Below, piece by piece: positions 31,219 to 40,081 of a stretch of 42,217 nt of DNA (its first letter is position 1; the number at the start of each line of letters is the position of its first letter). The stretch is taken from positions 1 through 42,217 of the forward strand of contig NZ_RAWG01000053.1 in NCBI RefSeq assembly GCF_003611735.1, in the 5' to 3' direction. The notes under the pieces are model-generated. The model worked only from the letters and a program-made list of their open reading frames with translations, searched no databases and had not been told where the DNA came from. Made by a program: the position numbers and the translations under genes. The stretch is from Corallococcus sicarius (lineage in GTDB: Bacteria > Myxococcota > Myxococcia > Myxococcales > Myxococcaceae).

Positions 31219-32198
31219 GCCTGCTGGAGGTGAAGGGGTTGCGGCGCGACTACGGAGCGCTGCGCGCGGTGGACGACGTGACCTTCTCGCTGGAGGCCGG
31301 CGGCATCCTGGGCTTCATCGGGCCGAACGGCGCGGGCAAGAGCACCACGCTGCGCATCCTGGCCACGCTGGACGTGCCCACCGCGGGCGAGGTGCTGCTG
31401 GAGGGCCGGTCGCTGGTGGACGCGCCCGACAAGGCCCGGCCGCTCCTGGGCTACATGCCGGACCGCTACGGCACCTACGACGACGTCACCGTGAGGGAGT
31501 TCCTGGACTTCTTCGCGCGCGCGTACGGCCTGAAGGGCGTGCAGCGGCGGCAGCGGGTGGACTCGGTGATGGAGTTCACGGGGCTGGGCCCGCTGTCGGG
31601 GAAGCTCACCACGGAGCTGTCCAAGGGCATGCGTCAGCGCGTGGCCCTGGGGCGCACGCTCTTGCACGACCCGCGGCTGCTGTTGCTGGACGAGCCCGCG
31701 GACGGCCTGGATCCCCGGGCGCGCATCGAGCTGCGGGAGCTGCTGCGCGCGCTGGCGGACCAGGGCAAGGCGGTCATCATCTCCAGCCACATCCTCACGG
31801 AGCTGGCGGAGATCTGCGACTCCTGCGTCATCATCGAACAGGGGCGCCTGCTGGCCCAGGGCCGCGTGGAGGACCTGCTGCGCGCGAGCGGGGACGCCTC
31901 GCAGGTGACGGAGCTGGTGGTGCGGCTGGCGGCGGGCGCGGAGGGTGAGTTGATGGGCGCGCGCGCGGAGCGGACGCTGCTGGAGCAGCCGCACGTGAAG
32001 GACGTGACGCGCGAGGGAAGCGCGCTGCGCGTGCGGTTGGAGCTGGAGCCCGGCGCGGGGCCGATGGAGGCGGAGGCCGCCGCGGCGGTGCTGCTCGCGG
32101 CGCTGGTGGCGCAGGGGTTGCCGGTGTGCGCCTTCACCCCGCGCGAGCGCAACCTGGAGGATGCCTTCATGACGGTGACCAAGGGGAGGGTGGCGTGA
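31215..32198 (+). CDS. ABC transporter ATP-binding protein (ABC-2/GldA-like)
   Basis: A 327-residue ATPase subunit. Walker A is GPNGAGKST (36-44), the signature is LSKGMRQRV (135-143, a variant of LSGGQ common in this ABC-2 group), Walker B is LLLLDEP (155-161), and the H-loop His192 is in SSHIL. A ~100-residue C-terminal extension follows the nucleotide-binding domain, as in drug- and polysaccharide-type ABC-2 ATPases. It overlaps the previous gene by ATGA and the permease gene by GTGA. The pair may export a substrate or move a component in the membrane; which one is unknown. Confidence 0.93.
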   Translation: MSLLEVKGLRRDYGALRAVDDVTFSLEAGGILGFIGPNGAGKSTTLRILATLDVPTAGEVLLEGRSLVDAPDKARPLLGYMPDRYGTYDDVTVREFLDFFARAYGLKGVQRRQRVDSVMEFTGLGPLSGKLTTELSKGMRQRVALGRTLLHDPRLLLLDEPADGLDPRARIELRELLRALADQGKAVIISSHILTELAEICDSCVIIEQGRLLAQGRVEDLLRASGDASQVTELVVRLAAGAEGELMGARAERTLLEQPHVKDVTREGSALRVRLELEPGAGPMEAEAAAAVLLAALVAQGLPVCAFTPRERNLEDAFMTVTKGRVA

Positions 32199-33727
32199 GC
32201 ACGCAAGCAAGTCCGGCGTCGGGTGCATCCGAGTCCGTTCCCGTCACCGCCGCCGGGGCGTCCGACCGGTGGGAGCGTTGGGGGGACCGGCTCAACCCGC
32301 TGGTGGTGAAGGAGGTGCGGCAGGGGCTGCGCACGCGCATCTTCTGGGTGTCCTTCGGCCTGTTGTTGTTCGCGTGCCTGGTGCTGTCGCTCGTCGCGTA
32401 CGCGGACACGCAGGGGGCGTCGTATTCGCGCGAGGGGCGCACCTACTTCTTCTCCTTCTTCGTGTGCCTGGGGGTGGTGCACTTCGGCGTCATCCCGTTC
32501 AACGCGTACCGTTCGCTCGCTCGCGAGCGGGAGGACGAGACGTGGGTGCTGCTCCTGCTCACGGGGCTGGGGCCACGGCGCATCCTGCGCGGCAAGGTGG
32601 CGTCCTTCCTGGTGCAGGCGGCGCTGTACGCGTCGGCGGTGGGGCCCTTCCTGCTGTTCAGCTACTTCCTCAACGGCATCGACCTGCCCACCATCCTGGT
32701 CGTGCTGCTGCTGGGGGGCGTGTGGATGGTGTTCCTCACGCTCGCGTCGGTGTGCGCGGCGACGCTGGCGGACGGCCGGATGGGGCGGGCGGCCGTGCGC
32801 TTCGCGCTGGTGGGTGTGCTGGCGGTGACGTTCTTCCAGGCGCTCACGTTCGTGTTCATCATCACGCAGGGGCGGGGCACCGGGTTCACCTTCGACCAGA
32901 CCTTCCTCCTGGGCGTGGGCGTGGGCCTGTGGCTGATGCTCACGGACGGGTGGCTGTTGTTCGAGGCGTCGGTGGCGCGGCTGTCGCTGATGACGGAGAA
33001 CTACACACGCCATCCCCGGCGGGCGCTGGTGGTGCAGGTCCTGCTGACGTTCACGGGAACGGTAGCGGTGTGGTGGTACCTGGACTTCCACAAGGACGTC
33101 GCGGATGTCGCAGGCATCTTCGGGACGATGCACCTCATTGGCACCGGCCTCTTCACCATGTCGGACGTGGACGGGCAGGCCCGGCCGTTGCGCGCGGGCA
33201 CGCGGCCCTGGTCGCTCTTCAAGCCCGGGGCGCTGCGCGGCTTCCGGCTGACGGTGCTGCTGCTGCTGGGGTGGGCGCTCGGATGCTCGGTGCTGCTCGC
33301 GATGTCGGGGGAGGCGACGTTGGACTGGGTGCGCAACTGGTCGCGGATGGGGATGGCCTTCACGGCGATGGCGCTCTACGGGGTGCTGTTCCTGTCGCTG
33401 GCGCTGCTGCTGGGACGGATGCCTGCCTCGGACCGCTTCGCGTCGCCGGTGTCGGTGCGGTTGCTCTTCGTCGCGCTGACGACGCTGGCCTCCGGGCTGC
33501 CGCCGCTGGTGGCGGTGTTCCTGGGCCTGGAGTCGGGGGACCCGCTGCTCAACCTGCTCAACCCCCTGGTGGGCACGGTGAACTTCGGCCGGTATGACTA
33601 CGACGAGCCGTACGGCACCCGCATGACGCCGGAGCTGCTGCTGTGCGTGGCGCTGGTGACCCTCCTGGCCGCGTTCGCCGCGGACCGGGTGCTCGCCGAG
33701 CGTGAGCGGCGGGCCCACGCGTCGTGA
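32195..33727 (+). CDS. ABC-2 type transporter permease
   Basis: A 510-residue membrane protein with a soluble N-terminus, then roughly a dozen hydrophobic segments. The segment RLNPLVVKEVRQGLRTRIFWVSF is the typical start of ABC-2 permeases (amphipathic NP-x-KE helix before the first transmembrane helix), and AREREDETWVLLLLTGLGPRRILRGK is the usual coupling region. The GTG at 32195 follows AAGGGGAGGG and overlaps the ATPase stop. The end overlaps the DUF58 gene by GTGA. At 510 residues it is larger than a single six-helix permease, so it may combine two membrane halves. Confidence 0.88.
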   Translation: MSTQASPASGASESVPVTAAGASDRWERWGDRLNPLVVKEVRQGLRTRIFWVSFGLLLFACLVLSLVAYADTQGASYSREGRTYFFSFFVCLGVVHFGVIPFNAYRSLAREREDETWVLLLLTGLGPRRILRGKVASFLVQAALYASAVGPFLLFSYFLNGIDLPTILVVLLLGGVWMVFLTLASVCAATLADGRMGRAAVRFALVGVLAVTFFQALTFVFIITQGRGTGFTFDQTFLLGVGVGLWLMLTDGWLLFEASVARLSLMTENYTRHPRRALVVQVLLTFTGTVAVWWYLDFHKDVADVAGIFGTMHLIGTGLFTMSDVDGQARPLRAGTRPWSLFKPGALRGFRLTVLLLLGWALGCSVLLAMSGEATLDWVRNWSRMGMAFTAMALYGVLFLSLALLLGRMPASDRFASPVSVRLLFVALTTLASGLPPLVAVFLGLESGDPLLNLLNPLVGTVNFGRYDYDEPYGTRMTPELLLCVALVTLLAAFAADRVLAERERRAHAS

Positions 33728-34584
33728 GCACGCGGCTGGATGAAGCGGAGGTGGCGCGGCTGGTGCCGGGGTTGACCCTGGCCCTGCCGCGGCTGCCGCA
33801 GCGCGGGCGGGTGGGCGAGGTGCGCGCCTCGTCCGCGGGCAGCGCGATGGAGCTGCACGACTTCCGCATGTACCAGCCGGGGGATGACCTGCGGCAGGTG
33901 GACTGGAACGCGGTGGCGCGCACGGGTGACCTCGTCTTGCGCGTGCGGCAGGACGAGGTGTCGCCGCGCGCGGAGGTGGTGCTGGACGGCTCGCGCAGCA
34001 TGGCGTTGTCACCGCGCAAGGCAGCGGCGGCGCGCGAGGTGGCGCTGCTCACGGTGGAGGTGGGCGGGAGGCAGGGGCTGTCGCCGACGCTGCTGTGGGG
34101 TGGTCCGCGGTCGGAGCGGGTGCAGGGGCTGGCGTGTCGCGCGGCGCTGCGGGGCGCGGAGTTCGAGGCGCAGGATGATCTGGCGTCGGCGCTGGGGCGG
34201 CTGCCGCCCTTGCGGCCCTGTGGTGTGCGGGTGGTGGTGAGCGACTTCCTCTTCGAGACGGACCTGGAGGCGCTGTGCGCCCGGCTGTCGCGGGGGGCGT
34301 CCGCGCTGTTCCTGGTGCAGGTGCTGGACGTGGAGGACCTGGAGCCCACGGGCGGCGAGGGCGCGCGGCTGGTGGACTCGGAGAGCGGCGTGGCGCTGGA
34401 GGAGCTGCTGACGGACAGCGTGCTGGCCGCGTACGCCCGCCGCTTCGCTGAGCACCAACGCGCCTTGCGGAGCGCCGCGGTGCGGGCACGCGGGACGCTG
34501 CTCACGGTGAGCACGGCGGACGGCCTGCGCGCGCAGGTGGCGGGGCCGCTGCGCGCGCTGTTCGTGGCGGGAGGCGGGGCGTGA
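33724..34584 (+). CDS. DUF58 protein
   Basis: A 286-residue soluble protein of the DUF58 family, VWA-related partners of MoxR. The family hallmark ELHDFRMYQPGDDLRQVDWN plus AVARTGDLVLR is present, followed by a VWA-like core (AEVVLDGSRSM, a D-x-S-x-S MIDAS). It starts by GTGA overlap with the permease gene. Its last 24 codons lie in the first copy of the 101/98-bp tandem duplication, and a second version of its C-terminal peptide is coded in the following 33-codon frame. Confidence 0.9.
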   Translation: MSTRLDEAEVARLVPGLTLALPRLPQRGRVGEVRASSAGSAMELHDFRMYQPGDDLRQVDWNAVARTGDLVLRVRQDEVSPRAEVVLDGSRSMALSPRKAAAAREVALLTVEVGGRQGLSPTLLWGGPRSERVQGLACRAALRGAEFEAQDDLASALGRLPPLRPCGVRVVVSDFLFETDLEALCARLSRGASALFLVQVLDVEDLEPTGGEGARLVDSESGVALEELLTDSVLAAYARRFAEHQRALRSAAVRARGTLLTVSTADGLRAQVAGPLRALFVAGGGA

Positions 34585-34709
34585 GCTTCGGGCTTCCGTG
34601 GAGGCTGCTCTGCACGGCGGTCGGCCTGCGCTTGCAGGACGCAGGACCGCCGCGCGCGCTGTTCGTGGGAGGCGGGGCGTGAGCTTCGGGCTTCCGTGGG
34701 GTCTGCTGG
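34511..34709 (+). repeat. Imperfect ~100-bp tandem duplication at the DUF58/VWA junction
   Basis: Copy 1 (34511-34611, 101 bp) and copy 2 (34612-34709, 98 bp) align end to end with about 12 mismatches and one three-base gap. Each spans the DUF58 C-terminal coding end, a GTGA stop/start, and the first codons of the VWA gene. The gap keeps the frame. Confidence 0.85.
34581..34682 (+). CDS. 33-codon hybrid reading frame created by the tandem duplication
   Basis: It starts at the first-copy GTG and reads MSFGLPWRLLC, the start of the VWA protein, then continues in frame into a second copy of the DUF58 C-terminus ending RALFVGGGA. Its start overlaps the DUF58 stop as GTGA and its stop overlaps the VWA gene's GTG, again as GTGA, so ribosomes could pass through all three. 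The peptide differs from the parent sequences at several residues. It may be a functionless relay; translation is unproven. Confidence 0.4.
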   Translation: MSFGLPWRLLCTAVGLRLQDAGPPRALFVGGGA

Positions 34710-36412
34710 CGCTGGGTGCGTTGGTTCCGCTGGTGGCGGCGTATTTCCTGCGCCGTCGGCAGAAGCCGGTGGTGGTGAGCGCGCTCTTTCTGTGGCGCAC
34801 GCCTCGTCCTCGCGCGGAGGGTGGTCCCCGCTGGGAGCGCTTCACGCGCGAGGCGTCGCTGCTGCTGGAGGTGCTCGCAGTGCTGGCCGCGGCGCTGTAC
34901 CTGGCGGACGTGCGGCTGGGCGAGACGGCGCGCCGTCGGCACCTGGTGCTCGTGGTGGATGGCAGCCTGTCCATGTCCGCTCGGTCGCCGGACGGGAAGA
35001 CGGTGCTGGAGCGCGTGCGCATGGAGGCGGCGAAGCGCGTGGAGGATGAACGCGCTACGCACGTGACGGTGCTGGCGAGCGGCGCGTCGCCCCACGTGGT
35101 GGCGGGCCCGGAGGCCGATGCATCGCGGGCGCTGGGTGCGCTGGAGTCCTTCGAGTCGCGAGGGCCGGACCATGACGTCGTGCCCACGCTCCTGTGGGCG
35201 CAGGAGCTGGCGGGGCCGGGCAAGCGCGTGCACTTCTTCACCGATGCACCGCCGACGGAGGACACGGTGGTGCCGCCCGCGGTGCGCTGGACGGCGCTGG
35301 GGCGCTCGCAGGGCAACGTGGCGCTGGTGTCCGCGCAGCGGCGCGACGAAGGCGGCCGGGCCACGGTGACGCTGCGGGTGGCGCGCTTTGGCGCGGGGGC
35401 TTCGGAGGTGGAGGCTCGGGTGCGTGCGGCGCCAGGGCCCGGTGCGCGTGAAGGCACGGAGCGGGTGGAGCGGGTCGCGTTGCCGGAGGAGGGCGCCGCG
35501 ACGGTGCGGCTCACGTTCCGCGAGGCGGGTGACGTGGAGGTGTCCCTTCCGGATGATGCGCTGCCGGAGGACGGGCGCGTGCGACTGCCGCCTTCGCCGG
35601 TGATGCCCGTGGCGGTGGGGCTGACAGAAGGGCTCTCTCCCGCGTCACGGCAGGCGCTGGAGCGTTTCCTCGCGGTGTCTCCGGACGTGGCGCGTGGCAC
35701 GCCCGTGGCGGGTGCGCCGGTGTTGTCGGTGGGGCCTGCGCGCGCGGAGGCTCGGGTGACGTTGGGCGCGGAGGCGCCGCTGCGCACGTTCGTGGGGCCG
35801 TTCTTCACGGAGAAGGGCAGCACGCTGATGGACGACGTGCAGCTCGCGGGGGTGCGGTGGACGGCGGGCGCGAATCCTCCGGGCCGCCCGCTGGTGACGG
35901 CGGGGGAGGCGGTGCTGGTGTCGGAAGAGGAGGGTGGACGGCTGCACCTCAACGTGGACCTGGCGCGCTCCAACCTCCAGCGCACGACGGCGTGGCCCGT
36001 GCTGCTGGGCAACGTGGTGCGCGAGGCGCGGCGGCTGCGCGAAGGCTTCCCCCGGCATCAGCTCAACCTGGGTGAAGCGCTGCCCGTGGTGACGGAGGCG
36101 GGTGCTCGCTACGCGCTGAGCGGGCCCATGGGGAAGAAGCCGGTGTTCGGCGCGGGCGCGCTGAGCCTGCCTCCTCCCACGAGCCCCGGGCACTACGTGC
36201 TGGAGCGGGACGGCACGGAGGTGGACGCGGTGGAGGTGCTGGCGCTGGACGCGCGCGAGTCGGACCTGCGCGGACGGGGTAGCGCTGACGTGCCGGCGAA
36301 GGAAGCAGGGGAGGACGTGGCGGGCAACGGTGGGCAGGAGCGCGCTCGCTGGCCACTGGTGCTGCTGCTGGCCGCGCTGCTGGCCGACTTCTACGTCACG
36401 AGGAAGGTATGA
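34679..36412 (+). CDS. BatA-like membrane protein with VWA domain
   Basis: A 577-residue protein. The N-terminus MSFGLPWGLLALGALVPLVA and the second hydrophobic stretch (about 61-76) form the paired helices of BatA/DUF1550-type proteins. The VWA domain follows, with MIDAS motif VVDGSLSMS (D94, S96, S98). A large periplasmic-type beta region leads to a C-terminal transmembrane helix (WPLVLLLAALLADFYV). The GTG at 34679 is fixed by the N-terminal match and sits in the second copy of the tandem duplication. Predicted partner of MoxR and DUF58 in envelope maintenance or complex assembly. A 58-base gap, unusual for this cluster, separates it from the next VWA gene. Confidence 0.85.
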   Translation: MSFGLPWGLLALGALVPLVAAYFLRRRQKPVVVSALFLWRTPRPRAEGGPRWERFTREASLLLEVLAVLAAALYLADVRLGETARRRHLVLVVDGSLSMSARSPDGKTVLERVRMEAAKRVEDERATHVTVLASGASPHVVAGPEADASRALGALESFESRGPDHDVVPTLLWAQELAGPGKRVHFFTDAPPTEDTVVPPAVRWTALGRSQGNVALVSAQRRDEGGRATVTLRVARFGAGASEVEARVRAAPGPGAREGTERVERVALPEEGAATVRLTFREAGDVEVSLPDDALPEDGRVRLPPSPVMPVAVGLTEGLSPASRQALERFLAVSPDVARGTPVAGAPVLSVGPARAEARVTLGAEAPLRTFVGPFFTEKGSTLMDDVQLAGVRWTAGANPPGRPLVTAGEAVLVSEEEGGRLHLNVDLARSNLQRTTAWPVLLGNVVREARRLREGFPRHQLNLGEALPVVTEAGARYALSGPMGKKPVFGAGALSLPPPTSPGHYVLERDGTEVDAVEVLALDARESDLRGRGSADVPAKEAGEDVAGNGGQERARWPLVLLLAALLADFYVTRKV

Positions 36413-36470
36413 CTGGCGTTCTTGCGCGGACATGGCTGCTGTCACGGGGACGGGTCTTGCGGAGGACGGC

Positions 36471-39218
36471 GTGACCTTCTCCCTTCCGCAGGCGTGGCTG
36501 CTGCTGTTGCCGCTGGGGCTCTTCCTGTGGCGCTACGGCCGGAGGCCCGGCCCTCCCATGGTGCTGCGCTGGGTGCTGCTGGTGCTCGGCGTTGGCGCGC
36601 TGGCGGGGCCCGAACTTCGACTGGCCAACGCGGGCAGCGACGTGGCCGTGGTGGTGGACCGTTCGCGCTCCATGCCGTTGGACGTGGACCGGGTGGCGCA
36701 GGAACTCGTGTCTCTGGTCGAGTCGCAGCGCCGGCCCGGTGACCGGGTGGGCGTCATCACCTTCGGCCGCGAGGCCCGGGTGGAGTCACCGCTCTCGGAT
36801 GTGGGGCGGTTCGGCGGCTTCACGCGGCCGGTGGACGCGGAGGCTTCGGACCTGTCCGCCGCGCTGGATGCGGCGGGCGCGCTGATTCCCCCCGAGCGCA
36901 CGGGCCGCGTGCTGGTCGTCTCCGACGGACGGGCCACGGGCGCGGATGCTCGGGGCGCGACGCGGCGACTGGCGGCGCGGGGCATCGCGGTGGACTACCG
37001 GCAGGTGGCCCGTCCGGAGCCCGCGTTGGACATCGCCGTCGTGTCTCTCGACGTGCCCGCCACCGTCTCCGTGCGCGAACCCTTCCAGTTCTCCGCCGTG
37101 GTGCAGGCCACCGCCGCCGTCACCGGCACCGTGCGCCTGGAGCGCGACGGGCGCGTGCTGGTGAAGGGGCCCTTCGACTTCAAGCCCGGGCCGAACCTGC
37201 TGCCCCTGCGAGACCTGCTGGAAGCACCGGGCCTCGTGCACTACCGGCTCACGGTGGAGGCTTCGGGAGACGGTGTCCCGGAGAACGACGTGGGACTGGG
37301 CGTGCTGCGCGTGGAGGGGCCGCCTCGCGTGCTGCTGCTCACCCAGCAGCCCACGGGCACGCTGGCGAAGGCGCTGGGGGCCACGGGCATGAACGTGGAC
37401 GTGCGGGCGCCGTTCAAGCTGTCGCTGGACGCGCTCGACGGGGTGGGGGTGGTGGTGCTGGAGAACGTGGACGCCAACGCGCTGGGCGAGACGGGGTTGA
37501 ACGCGCTCGCGGACTACGTGGATCAGGCGGGAGGCGGGCTGGTGATGACGGGCGGGCGGTCGAGCTTCGGAGAGGGCGGCTACCGGCGCTCGCCCGTGGA
37601 GCCGCTCCTGCCCGTGTCGCTGGAGATGCGCGAGGAGCAGCGGCGCGCGTCGGTGGCGATGAGCGTGCTGATGGATTCCAGCTGCTCCATGGGCGTGCAG
37701 GTTCCGGACGGACGCACGAAGATGGAGCTGGCCGCCGAGGGCGTCACCGCCGCGCTCACGCTCCTCAACGGCAACGACGAAGCGTCCATCCACATGGTGG
37801 ACACGGAGGTGCATGAAATCTTCCCGTTGAGCCCCGTGAGCGAAGGCCTGCCGCTGAACAAGGTGGCGAGCGGCTTCAGCGGAGGTGGCGGCATCTACGT
37901 GGACGTGGCCCTGCGCACGGCCCGCAAGCAGATCCTCCGCAGCGACAAGCCCACGCGGCACGTGGTGCTGTTCTCCGACGCGGCGGACTCCGAACAGCCG
38001 GGCGACTACCAGGAGACGCTGGCCGCGCTGCGACAGGCGAACGTGACGGTGTCCGTCATCGGCATGGGCACCCCGAAGGACTCCGACGCGGAGCTGCTGC
38101 GCGAGGTGGCCCGGCGGGGCGGCGGACGCATCTACTTCGCCGAGGACGTGATGAGCCTGCCGCGCATCTTCAGCCAGGAGACGCTCGCGGTGGCGAGGGC
38201 CACCTTCGTGGACGAGCCCGCGTCGCTGGAGGCCGCGCCGGACCTGCCGCTGCTGGGGCCGCTGCCGACGCAGGGGCTGCCGCAGGTGGGCGGCTACAAC
38301 CTCACGTACCTGAAGCCCCGCGCGAACGTGGCGCTGCGCACGCTGGACACCAACGCCGCGCCGCTGCTGGCGCTGTGGCCGCACGGCGCCGGACGCGTGG
38401 TGGCGCTCACCGCGGAGGTGGACGGGAAGTACACGGGCGGGCTGCGCGATTGGGGCGCGCTGCGAGCGACGCTGGAGGCGATGGTGCGCTGGTCGATGGC
38501 GAGCGCCGCGCCGAAGGAGGACGCGGTGGTGCGCTCGGAGCGCCAGGGCAACGTGCTGCGCGTGACGTTGGACCTGCCACCGGGAGCACCGATGCCCGGA
38601 GCGCTGCCCACGGCGGTGTTGCTGTCGGGCGACGGGCGCTCCGGGGTGGAGAAGCCGCTGCACTGGGAGGACGAGGACCGGCTGGTGGCCGAGTACCCGC
38701 TGACGGGCAGTGGCACGTGGCACCCAGTGGTGAAGTGGGCAGGGCGCGTGTTGCGAGCGCCCCCGGTGACGCTGCCGTACGCGCCGGAGTTCGAACCGGG
38801 CAGCGCGAAGGAGGGGCTGAGGCTCCTGCGCGCGCTGGCCGCGGTGGGCGGGGGCCAGGAGCGGCTGTCGATGACGGGCCTGTTCCAGGAGGCCCCGGAG
38901 TCCGAGGGACGCGTGGCGCTGGCGCCGTGGCTGGTGGCGTTCGCGCTGGCGCTGCTGTTGTCGGAGGTGGCCGTGCGCCGCTTCCTCTCCGCGCCCCGCG
39001 TGCGAGCGGCCCGTGCGCGGCCCGTGAAGGAGACCGTCACGAGCAGGCCCGCGACCGCGCCGCGCACGGAGGTGGTGAAGGCGTCAGGTGGCGGGAAGCC
39101 CGCGGATCCGACGGAGGCACCCCAGGACAAACCTCCCGAACCGCCGAAGCCGCCCCCTGGGATGGACTCCGCGTTGGAGGCCGCGCGGGCACGCGCCCGG
39201 CGTCGGACGGGACGCTGA
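36471..39218 (+). CDS. Large membrane protein with two VWA domains and a glutamine-amidotransferase-like domain
   Basis: A 915-residue protein: N-terminal hydrophobic helices (MTFSLPQAWLLLLPLGLFLW and about 31-46), first VWA (VVVDRSRSM, D63, S65, S67), a beta region, a GATase1-like segment (PPRVLLLTQQPTGTLAKAL … VVVLENVDAN … GGLVMTGGRSSFGEGGY, about 285-395), second VWA (LMDSSCSMG, D402), more beta structure, a C-terminal transmembrane helix (APWLVAFALALLLSEV) and a Pro/Lys-rich cytosolic tail. GTG at 36471 is preferred over ATG 36432: GGAGG lies five bases before it, and the product then begins like its upstream VWA neighbour. It is the last gene of the cluster. Both MIDAS motifs look intact. 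The GATase-like part lacks an obvious catalytic Cys-His-Glu set, so it is probably structural. Confidence 0.85.
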   Translation: MTFSLPQAWLLLLPLGLFLWRYGRRPGPPMVLRWVLLVLGVGALAGPELRLANAGSDVAVVVDRSRSMPLDVDRVAQELVSLVESQRRPGDRVGVITFGREARVESPLSDVGRFGGFTRPVDAEASDLSAALDAAGALIPPERTGRVLVVSDGRATGADARGATRRLAARGIAVDYRQVARPEPALDIAVVSLDVPATVSVREPFQFSAVVQATAAVTGTVRLERDGRVLVKGPFDFKPGPNLLPLRDLLEAPGLVHYRLTVEASGDGVPENDVGLGVLRVEGPPRVLLLTQQPTGTLAKALGATGMNVDVRAPFKLSLDALDGVGVVVLENVDANALGETGLNALADYVDQAGGGLVMTGGRSSFGEGGYRRSPVEPLLPVSLEMREEQRRASVAMSVLMDSSCSMGVQVPDGRTKMELAAEGVTAALTLLNGNDEASIHMVDTEVHEIFPLSPVSEGLPLNKVASGFSGGGGIYVDVALRTARKQILRSDKPTRHVVLFSDAADSEQPGDYQETLAALRQANVTVSVIGMGTPKDSDAELLREVARRGGGRIYFAEDVMSLPRIFSQETLAVARATFVDEPASLEAAPDLPLLGPLPTQGLPQVGGYNLTYLKPRANVALRTLDTNAAPLLALWPHGAGRVVALTAEVDGKYTGGLRDWGALRATLEAMVRWSMASAAPKEDAVVRSERQGNVLRVTLDLPPGAPMPGALPTAVLLSGDGRSGVEKPLHWEDEDRLVAEYPLTGSGTWHPVVKWAGRVLRAPPVTLPYAPEFEPGSAKEGLRLLRALAAVGGGQERLSMTGLFQEAPESEGRVALAPWLVAFALALLLSEVAVRRFLSAPRVRAARARPVKETVTSRPATAPRTEVVKASGGGKPADPTEAPQDKPPEPPKPPPGMDSALEAARARARRRTGR

Positions 39219-39309
39219 GCGGCGTCCCATTCCGCCTTTGGTCGATTTCTGATTTAACAGGTTTTGACTGTTGATCCGGGAGAGGCCTGGCGCGAGCATC
39301 AAGGGAATC

Positions 39310-40044
39310 ATGCTCAAGCTCCTGTCCTCCGCCGTCCTCAGCCTCCTGCTCTCCCTGGGGCTCATGCCCTCCGCCTCGGAGCAGACCGAGCTGCTCGCCG
39401 TCACGACGACCACGGTCGCGACCCACAACACCCTGTATGGGCAGGCGACGTTCAGGCCGCTCGCGGACGTCATCGGCTGGCAGGAGGTGAGCACCGCCGA
39501 GGGTCACTCCAAGCTGGGGGCGATGGAGTTCTACGACCACTTCCGGCCCGGCGCGGAGCGGCTCGACGCGCGCAACTCCATCGCCATCTCCTGGCGAAGG
39601 AACAAGTACGAGAAGACCGGGGACGGGTCCCGGATCACGCACGGCGGTGAGGCCGGGGTGACGCCTGCCCGCTTCGTGAACTGGGTCGTGCTGAAGAACC
39701 TGGAGACCGGCGCGAAGCTGGCGTTCGTCAACACCCACTACATCTCCGGCGCCTGGAACGGTGAGCACCCCGAGCGCCAGGAGCGCTGGCGGACGCACAA
39801 CGCCGTGGTGCGCGAGGTCGTCGCCGAGCTGCGCGGCCGTGACCTGCCCGTCGTCCTGGTGGGCGACTTCAACCGCGCGTTGTCGCAGGACATCCCCGGG
39901 ATGAACCACCTGCGGACGGCGGGCGTCGACGGCGTGCCCATCGACCAGATCTACGTCAGCGTGGGCATCGGCACCGGTCCCGCGGAGCGTCTGGAGAAGT
40001 TCGGCTCCGACCACTTCGCCTATACCGCGACCGTCCAGTACTGA
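39310..40044 (+). CDS. Secreted endonuclease/exonuclease/phosphatase-family protein
   Basis: A 244-residue EEP-fold protein with an N-terminal signal segment (MLKLLSSAVLSLLLSLGLMPSAS). Family motifs: THNTLYG near the start, IGWQEV (metal-binding Glu), VNTHYISGAWN, VLVGDFN (Asp/Asn of the active site) and GSDHFAY (catalytic His). These support a metal-dependent phosphodiesterase that acts outside the cytoplasm; DNA, phospholipid or another phosphodiester could be the substrate. AAGGGA precedes the ATG at 39310. The 91-base gap upstream contains an AT-rich patch with TTGACT (39264-39269), a possible -35, but no good -10. A strong hairpin follows the stop. Confidence 0.85.
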   Translation: MLKLLSSAVLSLLLSLGLMPSASEQTELLAVTTTTVATHNTLYGQATFRPLADVIGWQEVSTAEGHSKLGAMEFYDHFRPGAERLDARNSIAISWRRNKYEKTGDGSRITHGGEAGVTPARFVNWVVLKNLETGAKLAFVNTHYISGAWNGEHPERQERWRTHNAVVREVVAELRGRDLPVVLVGDFNRALSQDIPGMNHLRTAGVDGVPIDQIYVSVGIGTGPAERLEKFGSDHFAYTATVQY

Positions 40045-40047
40045 CGC

Positions 40048-40075
40048 AGCGCCCCCGCTGAAGCCGGGGCGCTTT
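40048..40075 (+). terminator. Intrinsic-type terminator after the EEP-family gene
   Basis: AGCGCCCC (40048-40055) pairs with GGGGCGCT (40066-40073) over 8 bp with a ten-base loop, followed by a short TTT run, four bases after the stop at 40044. It is the best terminator-like structure in the window and separates this gene from the glycosyltransferase gene. Confidence 0.65.
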
Positions 40076-40081
40076 CGCGGT

